A stretch of DNA of 64,000 bases from assembly GCF_030272615.1 (NCBI RefSeq), contig NC_081405.1:604794177-604858176 (forward strand), in the 5' to 3' direction. Origin of the DNA: Cryptomeria japonica (taxonomy: Eukaryota > Streptophyta > Pinopsida > Cupressales > Cupressaceae). A program made the translations under genes and the position numbers. Under the pieces are notes generated by a model. The model did not search any database and was not told the origin of the DNA. It saw only the letters and a program-made list of their open reading frames with translations. Positions 23,128 through 33,171 of the stretch are shown in pieces. Numbering within the stretch: position 1 is the stretch's first letter; each line of letters opens with the position of its first letter.

Positions 23128-23946
23128 ATCTCTTCCATTTTTATCATCATTAGGTCTTCTACCATAATCTTCCTTATAAGTACATCTAGAAGCATAATGA
23201 CCAATTCTTCCATAGTTGAAACACACAAAGGCTAACTTACCTTTGTTGTTTTTAGATCCTTTCTTTAGTCTTCTTACAAAGTTTTCTTCTATCACATCTA
23301 TGTAATTGTTTGATTTAGGTTCATCTTCAATCTTCATGCTACCTTTGAATGCAACATCTTTCTTCTCTTTCTACAAATCATGTATCTCAACAATATCAAA
23401 GGTAGAGAGTGATCCATATAGCTGATCCAAGGCGTATTTGTCCATATCATGGCTTTCTTCAATGGAATACTTCTTAGGTTTGTAGCATTTAGGCAGTGTC
23501 ATCATCACCTTTCTCATAACTTCACTTTCTTATAATTTACCAACAGTACCCTTAATTTCACTCATAATCTCATTTACTTAGTGTATATAGCTTTAAATAT
23601 TTTCATCATTAGACATTCTTAGGTTCTTAAACTTGTGCTTCAGATTTGTCAACTTGGATTTCTTTCTCTCCTCCTAAAATTCATATACATTACTCAGCTA
23701 CTCTTAGATCTCATAAGTAAACTTCAACCCAACAACTTTAGCAAATACTACATCACTTAAATAACTAATAATTGAAACTTTATCCTTTGCATTGTTCTCA
23801 TGTGCCTTAACCTCATCCAAAGTCTGAGGCACATTTTCTATAGTAGTATAGACATTCTTGATACTCTCCCATATTCTAATCAATAGAGATTCCAAAAGAC
23901 TTGTGCCATCAAGCTTTGGTGCTTTGTAATCAACTTCTTGTGCCAT
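23128..23946 (-). pseudogene. Copia gag of the old element, decayed
   Basis: The frame 23946-23704 opens MAQEVDYKAPKLDGTS, like the start of copia Gag. After several breaks, 23337-23125 carries one good zinc knuckle, CFNYGRIGHYASRC. Between them, stops and frameshifts split the capsid-like part. The start codon lies 45 bp inside the primer site, as expected. The knuckle region runs directly into the ATCTC target of the solo LTR and then resumes at 15959. Confidence 0.82.
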
Positions 23947-23990
23947 CCTAGATCTTCTTTAAAAGGTTAAGCTTATCTAAGAGAAACTAA

Positions 23991-24002
23991 GATTTGATAC
24001 CA
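23991..24002 (-). other. Primer-binding site of the old copia element
   Basis: GATTTGATACCA on the plus strand is TGGTATCAAATC on the minus strand: the first eight bases match the initiator-Met tRNA primer site. It is two bases from TGTTGAACAC at 24005. Confidence 0.75.
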
Positions 24003-24004
24003 AT

Positions 24005-24660
24005 TGTTGAACACATTAAACGATAGAGAGAAGGTGTGAATCAATAAAACTCAAAGCACTTCACTTCTGACCTATTAAACTGCAAGCCAGATTTATTACC
24101 ATAATTATGAAACATGAAAGGACAAAGCACAACATACAAATGAATGCCAAATTTATGTGGAAAACCCTAAATAGGAAAAAAACATGGTGAGAATCACACT
24201 CACAATATGAATAATTGATTACAATGTTTAAGCTCAATGCTAAGGAGATCATTACCCCTGAAATAACTTGCAAGACTAAGGCACACAACCTTAGGGCAAG
24301 ATACAAAGGACTTACAATACCAAGACTCATTGTCTCAAGGTAAGATACAAATGATTGCACTAACTGCCAAAGGGAACACACCTTCTTCTAATAAGCATAG
24401 AGGATCATTGAAGTAAAATGAACATGATTTCTTGATCATAAAATTATCTTTGAACCATTGTGTTAGGTGATCAATATCATGGCAAACACATCTGACCTCA
24501 AACACTATCTCAAAGCTCTTCAAAACCATCTTTCACACTTCTGCTATACCAAATATACTTGTGCATCATTCAAATCCACTTCACATCAATTCACATATAT
24601 CCATACTAAACTCACACATCTACACACACACATATATAAGATAATTCATTTAAACCCTAG
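24005..24660 (-). repeat. 5' LTR of the old copia element, right end not seen
   Basis: The left edge TGTTGAACAC is identical to the one at 10968. It contains GAGAGAAGGTGTGAATCA and TGGAAAACCCTAAATAGG at the positions where related LTRs have similar words. No CCAACA-type right end was found before 26340, so the LTR may be truncated or run through the 115-bp duplication at 24974. Confidence 0.5.
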
Positions 24661-24973
24661 TTAAGGGTTAGCCATAGATAGAATAAACAATATTACATAA
24701 ATTTGGCAACCCAAAACTATAATATCCATAACAGTCCACTCCAAGCGATAGAGGGGACCCAAAAAAATTACAACACATACTTTGCAAATGATTCCAATGA
24801 ATCACACATGCTAACACATCCTCCAAGGTCAACAAAAATGAAACGTGTAGTAGAAAAATGTAGTACACCAATCGGTTGAGCCAAAAAAATCTTCCCATGC
24901 ACACAACTCAAGGTGCATCTACACACACCATGGTGAGACCCATAGAAACATAAAAAATTAAACACCAAAGCAT
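24661..24973. other. Unassigned, possibly LTR
   Basis: No gene. The frames here (24668-24904, 24768-24968 minus) overlap each other and show no domain. Confidence 0.35.
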
Positions 24974-25203
24974 ATCCGAATCAAAAGAGCATGATCGAGA
25001 TAAGATACATCACCTTAGTCAACTAGGACCCAACTGGCAATACAAAACTTACAAAACCATAACTTCACTTTCCAATCAAAACACCTTAATCCGAATCAAA
25101 AGAGCATGATCGAGATAAGATACATCACCTTAGTCAACTAGGACCCAACTGGCAATACAAAACTTACAAAACCATAACTTCACTTTCCAATCAAAACACC
25201 TTA
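24974..25203. repeat. Exact 115-bp tandem duplication
   Basis: Two copies, 24974-25088 and 25089-25203, both starting ATCCGAATCAAAAGAGC and ending CAAAACACCTTA. I find no difference between them. This means either a very recent slippage or an assembly effect. Confidence 0.95.
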
Positions 25204-26344
25204 GTCAAAAGAAGGATAGGAGATTGGTGGTAACACTCATGTTGTAGAAAGAGCTCCAAAACGAATATGTGAGTTGAGGAAGAGGTATTATGAAGTGATA
25301 GATGGTGTTGATATTTTATGTAGCCAAGTAATTGTATTATGATCATAAGACCATGTGGACATGATTATAAAACATTTAAGCTTGATGCAATCATTTTCAA
25401 TGAGAATGTATCATTTTTTGAAATTTTTTTACATGTACTTGTTCTCAATAATTTATTGTGTAAGTAGATGTGTATATTAGGCTATGTGGGTAGATAGTCT
25501 TTCATTAGACCACTCCTTTTAAATCACATCAATCATAATTCTTCAACAAGTGAATCCTATAAAATAATCCTCAATTTTTTTCCTTGGGCTATGAAAAATC
25601 TATATATCCATTATTCATTAACAAATGAATCTTATAAATAATCAACTAAGGATAAACCTTATAAATGAAAAAAATTGTAAAAAGGACAAAAAAATGTAAA
25701 TGGGAAGACCACATATATAGGAACATGGAAAGCTAAGTCTCATAGAGGGAGGTGGTGAGTTTTTGTTTTGTTGAGATTGCCTAATGCAAGTACGTATTTT
25801 GGAGCACATTTTCCAATGATCCTCATTGTGTGAACAAAGAGAAAATAAACTTGCAAGGAGGAAAAAATTAATAGCTTTATGAAATTTATACCCCTTTTAA
25901 AATGGGTACATGTTGGGTACCTATTTAGGAATGAGATCCCTAATCATAGTAGGTGTCCATTCCAAATAAGCATTAGTTTTGTTTTGGTACCCTATCCTTA
26001 AATAGGTACCCGTTTTTTTCAAAATATGCAATTCCTATTGAGAATTTTCTAAGATTGACACTTCCATTGTAAATGGACTTATAATCTTGCTTATACCCTT
26101 AGATGAGTGCCTTGAGAGATTCAAATAGATGTATTTAAGACATCTATACTAATATATATTTTTTAAATTTCTCTTTTAATGCAAGGAGATTATTATAAGT
26201 ACAAGATGAAAGAAAATATTTGATATAGATATTTTAAATGTGAATAAGAACAATAATTTAGTCTATGTTTAAAATATTAATAGATCAATATCAACCTTTA
26301 CTTTAGAAAGATAAAATATTTGAGTCATATGATAGAGCTAAAAA
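25204..26344. other. Gene-free AT-rich region with a small inverted repeat
   Basis: No gene. A hairpin is formed by GGGTACCTATTTAGG (25915-25929) and CCTTAAATAGGTACCC (25996-26011), with a 66-bp loop; outside it lie further GGTAC words. It could be a short foldback element, but clear terminal repeats with duplications are not visible. Confidence 0.5.
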
Positions 26345-26568
26345 GGAAGGTGCCGAGCACTCAGAGGCTCTGCAACCTGTGACGTGGGGCACGTGCTCAA
26401 GGGTTTACTGAGGGGTCATCCCCTACATGTGGAGGAGGTGTTAAGGCCTCCTCCATTCTGGTAAGACCCCCACTCCTATCTTGTCATTCTTTTCTTTTCT
26501 GCATTTATCTCGCTTGCGTGCATTGTGGTCCTTTCTTAGGCTGCGCGTGTGACCGTTTATGATCTCCC
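26345..26568 (+). other. LINE 5' leader
   Basis: The base composition rises sharply in GC at about 26345 (GGTGCCGAGCACTCAGAGGC), unlike the AT-rich flank, and continues to the ORF1 ATG at 26569. This is where an L1-type promoter would lie. No promoter motif is claimed. Confidence 0.5.
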
Positions 26569-28547
26569 ATGGGAGATGACTCTGGTGGGATGGCATTTAT
26601 TGTCGAGCAGCCAGATACCTCATGGGATGAGGTTGAGAAAATTAATGTGATTGATTCAACCTTCCATATTCCTGACGAAGCCAAGTTCGTTTTGGTGAGT
26701 TCCTCTGAATCTGAGAGTGATGGCAGAGGCCGAAGACAAGGTAAGTGCCCTAGCCCTCCCTTGCCGACTCCGTCTATCATGCCTAATGAATTCATAGCAA
26801 AAGCCATTGAAATGGAGAAGAGTAGATTATGAGACATTGCTATTTTATTTTCGGTAGTAGATGTAGATAAATGCCCTGCTAGAAAAATTATGGATGATTG
26901 ATTTAAAAATGTTTGGATTAAAAAGCTAGGTTTTCATATCTCGTTCTGTCGAATGATTCAAAAAGGCTTATTTGTTATTTTTTTTAAAGACAACAAATCT
27001 CAGGTGGAGATAATCAACAATTATGGGCTATGGGTAAATGCACCTTTAGAGCCCTAAATTGGACCCATGATGTTGTCAGTGAGGAAATTATTGCTTTATT
27101 GTGACCTAGGTGGATACATTAAAAATTTTCCACCTATCTTGTGGAAATTTATCTTGTAGATTGTCAAGCCTATAGGCAAAATAATTAGGGTTGATAACTC
27201 CTCCTCTCTTGTGCTACATTTGGATGCCAGAGTTCTTGTTTCTGTTAACCCTATTTGATAAATTCCTTGATTCATTGATATTAAACTTGATGATGATCCC
27301 ATCTCATGCCACATAGAAACCCTAGGTAGGATTAACACGTGTTTTCTGTGTAGAAGAGAGGGGCACATTAGAAGAAATTGCCCAATTCTGTGTTCCAGGA
27401 AAAGGGTTTCAAAAAACCCTAATGGTGGTAATTTGTCCTCTAACGCTGATGGGGGTAACAAGGATCCCCACCGTTAGCCTCTAAACCTGTGGATTCCCCC
27501 CATTGATTTCTAAGATTGACTCTCTGAGGGAGGCGATTAACAAGGCTGTATTTGAATCCCCCAAGGAGCCTCCTACGATCGACCAAACAATTGAATTTGG
27601 AGAATTCAACACCAACCCCTCTCCTCATTCTACAGTCTCTAAAGCCATTTTGTAACTCGAGGAGTCCCATTAAGATGGATTTAAACTTGTTTTCTCTAAT
27701 TCCACTATAATGCCCAACAATTGGCCCTTGAGAATATTAAGGAGTCTTTGAGAAGCAGGGGTGTCGACCCTCAAGTGATTCCCTCTTTTAAGGAGTCTAC
27801 CTCGGTGCCCATGGATGATGATTCTTTTGATACTCTTGAGATTAAATTTACTGGTAAAGATAATAAGAATTCATTAGTTAAATCTATTGTTCATGACTTT
27901 GAAGGTTTAGACCATGCCACTAGTGAGTTGGGTGGGGTAAGGAAATCTAGCCCCCTAGGTGATCCTGAGTCCATTAAGGTCTCTAACAAGTTTGACATTC
28001 TTTCTGAATCACAAAATTTGAATATAGACTCACTTTAATGCCGAGAGGTTATGGATCCCTAAGGGGAAGAGGTAGATCCCCTCCTCCCCAACCCATTGAT
28101 GATACGACACTTACCTCCTTTGTTAAAATTAGTGGCTCTGATGCAGATAGTGCTTTTTTTGAGATTATTACTGCTGACCTCTCTATTGGCAAAGCCAATC
28201 CAAACAATATTCCCACTCTTCATAGCCTTGGTATCCCTGATGCCAATACTTGTGAGGAAGTTGATACTGATGACATCTGCGAGTCCGAAGTGGAGACTGA
28301 AATGACCTCCAACATCTTGATCACAAGTGGGGATTTTGAGCATGGTGAGGATTCATTGTATGATGGTGATACTAAGGGGGATGTTGAGGAGTTGGATGGT
28401 AATGAACCCAATACCCATCCCAAGTGGAAAAGGGGAAGACCTAGAGGTTCCAAAAATAAGATTTCTCCCCTTCCTACAAAGATTGATGGCAAGGCTGAAC
28501 TCCCCATATGTTTTAGCAGTTTCATGACTGCCAAGGAGTCTAAGTAG
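26569..28547 (+). pseudogene. LINE ORF1 (nucleic-acid-binding protein), decayed
   Basis: Starts at ATG 26569; the first 87 residues are acidic and Ser-rich. After a stop, the same frame continues with the domain usual in plant LINE ORF1 (WIKKLGFHISF near 26915, then WVNAPLEP near 27030). A zinc knuckle follows, CFLCRREGHIRRNC at 27340-27381. After further breaks, 27721-28038 and 28038-28547 give an acidic tail that ends with RGRPRGSKNK (about 28432-28461), an AT-hook-like basic motif. The family's ORF1 binds the LINE RNA. At least six stops or shifts make it non-functional. Confidence 0.8.
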
Positions 28548-28561
28548 GTCCTCTGTTGATG

Positions 28562-28779
28562 ATGAAGTGCATATCTTGGAACATTTAGGGAATTTAATCC
28601 CCAGACAAGAAACACATCATCAGGGGATTCCTCAACCAACATAGGGATGTTGACTTTGTGATGTTGCAAGAGGTCAAAGCTACCAATTTCACCTTAGAAG
28701 TGAATCTCAACTTCATTTGGAGGGATGTAGTTAAAATATTCACTAAGCATGGTAAAGGGAAGGGGGGGACTATTCTATT
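28562..28779 (+). pseudogene. LINE endonuclease, N-terminal part
   Basis: ATG at 28562 gives KCISWNI, then after two stops PDKKHIIRGFLNQHRDVDF and VMLQEVKA, which is the start of the APE-type endonuclease with the metal-binding Asn and Glu. It runs in frame to GKGKGGTILL, where the DNA transposon interrupts it at 28780. The continuation is at 40587. Confidence 0.85.
28776..28779. repeat. Target-site duplication TATT, left copy
   Basis: TATT before the terminal repeat GGGTATGTGC; the same TATT follows the right terminal repeat at 40583-40586. Confidence 0.85.
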
Positions 28780-28809
28780 GGGTATGTGCAGGATCATGGT
28801 GTGCCAAAA
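28780..28809 (+). repeat. Left terminal inverted repeat
   Basis: Starts GGGTATGTGCAGGATCA and ends GTGCCAAAA. Twenty-four of 30 bases match the reverse complement of 40553-40582. After position 30 the two ends diverge, except for a loosely shared AAGTGRCRATG. Confidence 0.85.
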
Positions 28810-29569
28810 CAGGCCCTTAAGTGGCAATGAAATTTCAGAAAATCAGAGTTATGCAACTTGACATGAAAATTTGAATAAGTTGTGAACATTATTTTTAAAA
28901 TATGTAAGAAGAGAATATATAGAAAATTGAATGTAGTTTCTAAGCTACTAGTTGGTTTTTGGAAAAAAAAAATCCTATTTGATGAAAAATTCAAATTTCA
29001 ATGCAGTGGTACTAAAATTTCAGGAAACAAATAAGAAGTACACGTATGTCTGACCACCCTAATCACAATCAAATCATAATATTTTTTTATAATATTTATA
29101 ATATAAGTATTAGACTCATGTCCAGATGTGACACATATTTTTTTAAAACTTTTTATAAAGTAAATAATTATTTATGAATTTTTTACTACAACTTTTCAGA
29201 AATTCAGAAACTCCTACGTCTGACCACCTTAACTTTGTCAAAACCTTATGAATTTTTTTTATAAATTTTTTTGTGATAGTAGACAAAGCATAGGATGTGA
29301 TGCATGTTCCGGATTCAAAAATTGTTATACCGTTCGAAAGTTATGAGTGTTTTTCAATTAGTATATCAATAAGGACTATTGTCAAAATTTAATTAGAAAA
29401 TAAATAATAATTATTTATTAAAGTCAAAATAAGACAAGACTTATATTGTTGGAAAGCTGGGAACATCCTTAAAAACCCTTTTCGTTTTATCAATTTTGGA
29501 TACAAAAAAAGTCATCAGCCACCAGTGTAAAGTCTGGAAAATCAAGGAATACTGAAAAACACATTTTTT

Positions 29570-29570
<1 letters not shown>
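28810..29570. other. Subterminal AT-rich region of the transposon
   Basis: No gene. The sequence is AT-rich with words such as CTACGTCTGACCACCYTAA repeated at about 29048 and 29212 (CTGACCACC). The frame 28794-28994 minus is chance. Confidence 0.45.
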
Positions 29571-29573
<3 letters not shown>

Positions 29574-29645
<72 letters not shown>

Positions 29646-29720
29646 GGAGGGGGAAGGGAGAGAGAGAGATTGAGGGAGGGAGGGAGGGAGGGGAGGGAAG
29701 GTAGAGAGAGATAAAGAGAT

Positions 29721-29762
<42 letters not shown>

Positions 29763-29941
29763 GGGGAGAAGGATAGAGAGAGATTAGGGGAGAAGGATAG
29801 AGAGAGATTAGTGGAGAGATTAGGGGACAGGGATAGAGAGAGAAAGATGGAGAGATTAGGGGAGAGGGATAGAGAGAGATTAGGGGAGAGAGAGAGAGAG
29901 AAGGAGAGGGAGAGAGAGATTAGGGGAGAGATAGAGATTAA
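29574..29941. repeat. GA-rich tract
   Basis: A pure GA run covers 29574-29642, followed by GGGA and AGAG runs and repeated GATTAGGGGAGA words to about 29940. Strongly purine-rich on the plus strand. It faces a pyrimidine-rich CT tract at 32750-32835 across the CATATG array. Confidence 0.95.
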
Positions 29942-32745
29942 GACACAATAGGACCCAAAGCGATCCAATATGGTTTCATAACAAGTCGTATGGTGTCCTA
30001 AGGGGTCATAAGGGTTCATGGAACACCATATGATCCCTAAGGACAACATACGACCCCTTATGACACCATATGGTGTCATTAGGGGTCATATGGTGTCCAT
30101 AGGCGTCATATGGTGTCCTCAGACACCATATGACCACTTAAGACACCAAATTGTGTGTTATGGGTCATATATTGTCCTAAGGGGTCGTAAGACACCATAT
30201 GACCCCTTAAGACACCAAATTGTGTGTTATGGGTCATATATTGTCCTAAGGGGTCGTAAGACACCATATGACCCAAAGCAACCCAATATGGTGTCATTAG
30301 GGGTTTAATGGTGTCCAAAGGGGTCATATGATGTCTTAAAGGGGTCATATGACACAATATGACCCACTAGGACACAATATGACCCATAAAGACCAAATAT
30401 AGTGTCTTAAAGGGTTATATGGTGTCCTAAGGGGTCATAGGACACCATATGACCCAAAGCGACCCAATATGGTGTCATAACGGGTCGTATGGTGTCCCAA
30501 GACACCATATGACCCCTATGGACACCATAGGACCCCTTAAGGCACCAAATCATGTCATTAGGGGTCATATGGTGTCCTAAGGGGTCATACGGTGTCCCAT
30601 GAACCCTTATGACCTCTTAGGACACCATATGACCCCTAATGACACCATATTGGGTCACATTGGGTCATATTGTGTCCTAAGGGGTCATATTTTGTCCTAC
30701 GATCCCTTAGGACACCATATGACCCCTAACAACATGATTTGGTTTCTTAAGGGGTCCTATGGTGTCATTAGGGGTCATATGGTGTCCATAGGGGTCATAT
30801 GGTGTCTTGGGACACCATATGACCCCTAATGACACCATATTGGGTCGCTTTGGGTCATATTGTGTCCTAAGGGGTTGTCAGACATAATATGACCCCTTAG
30901 GACACAATATGACCCAAAGCAACCCAGTATGGTGTCATTAGGGGTCATATGGTGTCCTAAGAAGTTATAAGGGTTCATGGGACACCATATAACCCCTTAG
31001 GACACCATATGACCCCTAACGACACAATTTGGTGTGTTAAGGGGTCCTATGGTGTCCCAAGACACCATATGACCCCTATGGACACCATATGACCCCTAAC
31101 GACACCATAGGACCCCTTAAGACACCAAATCATGTCGTTAGGGGTCATATGGTGTCCTAAGGGGTTTTAGGACACAATATGACCCAAAGCAACCCAATAT
31201 GGTGTCCCAAGACATCATATGACCCCTATGGACACCATATGACCCCTAACAACACCATAGGACCCCTTAAGACACCAAATCATGTCGTTAGGGGTCATAT
31301 GGTGTCCTAAGGGGTCATATGGTGTCCCAGGAACCCTTATGACCTCTTAGGACACCATATGACCTCTAATGACACCATATCGGGTCTCTTTGGGTCATAT
31401 TGTGTCCTACGACCCCTTAGGACACCATATGACCCCTAACAACATGATTTGGTGTCTTAAGGGATCCTATGGTGTTCCAAGACACCATATGACCCCTATG
31501 GACACCATATGACCCCTAACGACACCATAGGACCCCTTAAGACACCAAATCAAGTCATTAGGGGTCATATGGTGTCCTAAGGGGTCGTAGGACACAATAT
31601 GACCCCTTAGGACACAATATACCCAAAGCGACCCAATATGGTGTCATTAGGGGTCTTATGGTGTCCCAAGACATCATATGACCCCTATGGAAACCATATG
31701 ACCCCTAACGACACCATAGGACCCCTTAAGACACCAAATCATGTAGTTAGTGGTCATATGGTGTCCTAAGTAGTCATATGGTGTCCCTTGAACCCTTATG
31801 ACCTCTTAGGACACCATATGACCCCTAATGACACCATATTGAGTCTTTTTGGGTCATATTGTCCTAAGGGATCATATTGTGTCCTATAACCCCTTAGGAT
31901 ACCATATGACCCCTAACAACATGATTTGGTGTCTTAAGGGGTCCTATGGTGTCGTTAGGGGTCATATGGTGTCCATAGGGGTTCCTGGGACACCATGTAA
32001 CCCCTTAGGACACCATATGACCCCTAACAACACAATTAGGTATCTTAAGGGGTCCTATGGTGTCCCAAGTCACCATATGACCCCTAACGACACCATAGGA
32101 CCCCTTAAGACACTAAATCATGTCGTTAGGGGTCATATTGTGTCCTAAGGGGTCGTAGGACACAATATGACCCCTTAGGACACAATATGACCTAAAGCGA
32201 CCCAATATGGTGTCATTAGGGGTCATATGGTGTCTCAAGACATCATATGACCCCTATGGACACCATATGACCCCTAACGACACCATAGGACCCCTTAAGA
32301 CACCAAATCGTGTCGTTAGGGGTCATATGGTGTCCTAAGGGGTTATATGGTGTCCATGAACCCCTATGGACACCATATGACCCCTAACGACACCATAGGA
32401 CCCCTTAAGAGACCAAATCATGTCATTAGGGGTCATATGGTGTCCTAAGGGGTCATAGGACACAATATGACCCCTTAGGATACAATATGACCCCTTAGGA
32501 CACAATATGACCCAAAGCGACCCAATATGGTGTCATTAGGGGTCATATGGCATCCTAAGAGGTCATAAGGGTTCATGGGACACCATATGACCCCTTAGGA
32601 CAACATATGGCCCATAACGACACAATTTGGTGTCTTAAGGGGTCATATGGTGTCCTAGGACACCATATGACGCCTATGGTGTCCTAGGACACCATATGAC
32701 GCCTATGGTGTCCTAGGACACCATATGATGCCTATGGACACCATA
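29942..32745. repeat. 2.8-kb self-complementary CATATG array
   Basis: Built from units of about 20 bp, GACACCATATGACCCCTTAG, and their reverse complement CTAAGGGGTCATATGGTGTC, in mixed order. The centre CATATG is itself a palindrome. Variants with GACACAATATGACC and GACCCAAAGCGACCCAATATGG recur at longer intervals, so a higher-order unit of several hundred bases exists (for example around 31030-31140, 31215-31300 and 31480-31590). Either strand could fold into long hairpins. The frames over it on both strands are repeat artefacts. Confidence 0.95.
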
Positions 32746-32747
32746 TG

Positions 32748-32749
<2 letters not shown>

Positions 32750-32787
<38 letters not shown>

Positions 32788-32835
32788 CCTCTCCTCTCTC
32801 TCTCCCTCCCTCCCCTCCTCTCTCTCTCTCTCTCT
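32750..32835. repeat. CT-rich tract
   Basis: CT dinucleotides with short C runs. It is the complement of the GA tract at 29574, so the array between them sits in an inverted frame. Confidence 0.95.
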
Positions 32836-32849
32836 AAAATATGACTAAT

Positions 32850-33035
32850 AAAATCTGATATCCGATTTAATCAGATATCAGATTTTTGCCATGTGGCAGT
32901 TTAGTAAATAAAAGGCGGCAACGGGAAAATTTTTGGGGACCACAAATTTTTGCACTAAAATTGGATATCCGATTTTATCGGATATCTGATAAAATTAGAT
33001 ATCTGATAATAAAATCAGATATCCGATTTTAGTAC
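32850..33035. repeat. GATATC palindrome cluster, left
   Basis: Several copies of ATCRGATATCCGAT and close variants: near 32852, 32872, 32962, 32977, 32995 and 33018. The core GATATC is a palindrome with arms that extend to ATCGGATATCCGAT. Equivalent copies lie on the other side of the gene block at 39425-39580 and 40430-40461. They could be binding sites for the transposon's own protein. Confidence 0.8.
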
Positions 33036-33171
33036 AAAAAAAAGAAAAAAAGGGTTTGTGGGCCATTTTGTAGATTCCAACGGCCAACAGTCTGCATATT
33101 CCATTTTCTGTTGAGGATCATGGGTTTTCAGATAGGTAGAGACAAATTTGTGATTTTGGGAGAGTCTTAAA

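Larger units (their letters stand above)
13204..24004 (-). mobile_element. Old Ty1/copia retrotransposon, internal region, nested and decayed
   Basis: Minus-strand order is gag (23946 to 23128), protease and integrase (15891 to 14362), reverse transcriptase (about 14000 to 13500), the copia order. The primer site at 23991-24002 and the tract at 13204 bound it. It is interrupted by a solo LTR (21965-23127) and the young copia element (15965-21958). Reading across both insertions, the zinc-knuckle region at 23128 continues straight into the frame ending at 15891. RNase H, normally about 1 kb after the reverse transcriptase, is missing, so an internal deletion has also occurred. Confidence 0.8.

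Noticed and set aside
29720-32148. Several open frames over the CATATG array with repeating Met-Thr-Pro words
   Set aside because: They are translations of the 20-bp repeat and occur on both strands; no gene is likely.
29942-32745. Possible CRISPR array
   Set aside because: Units are of both orientations, have no unique spacers, and the DNA is plant nuclear.
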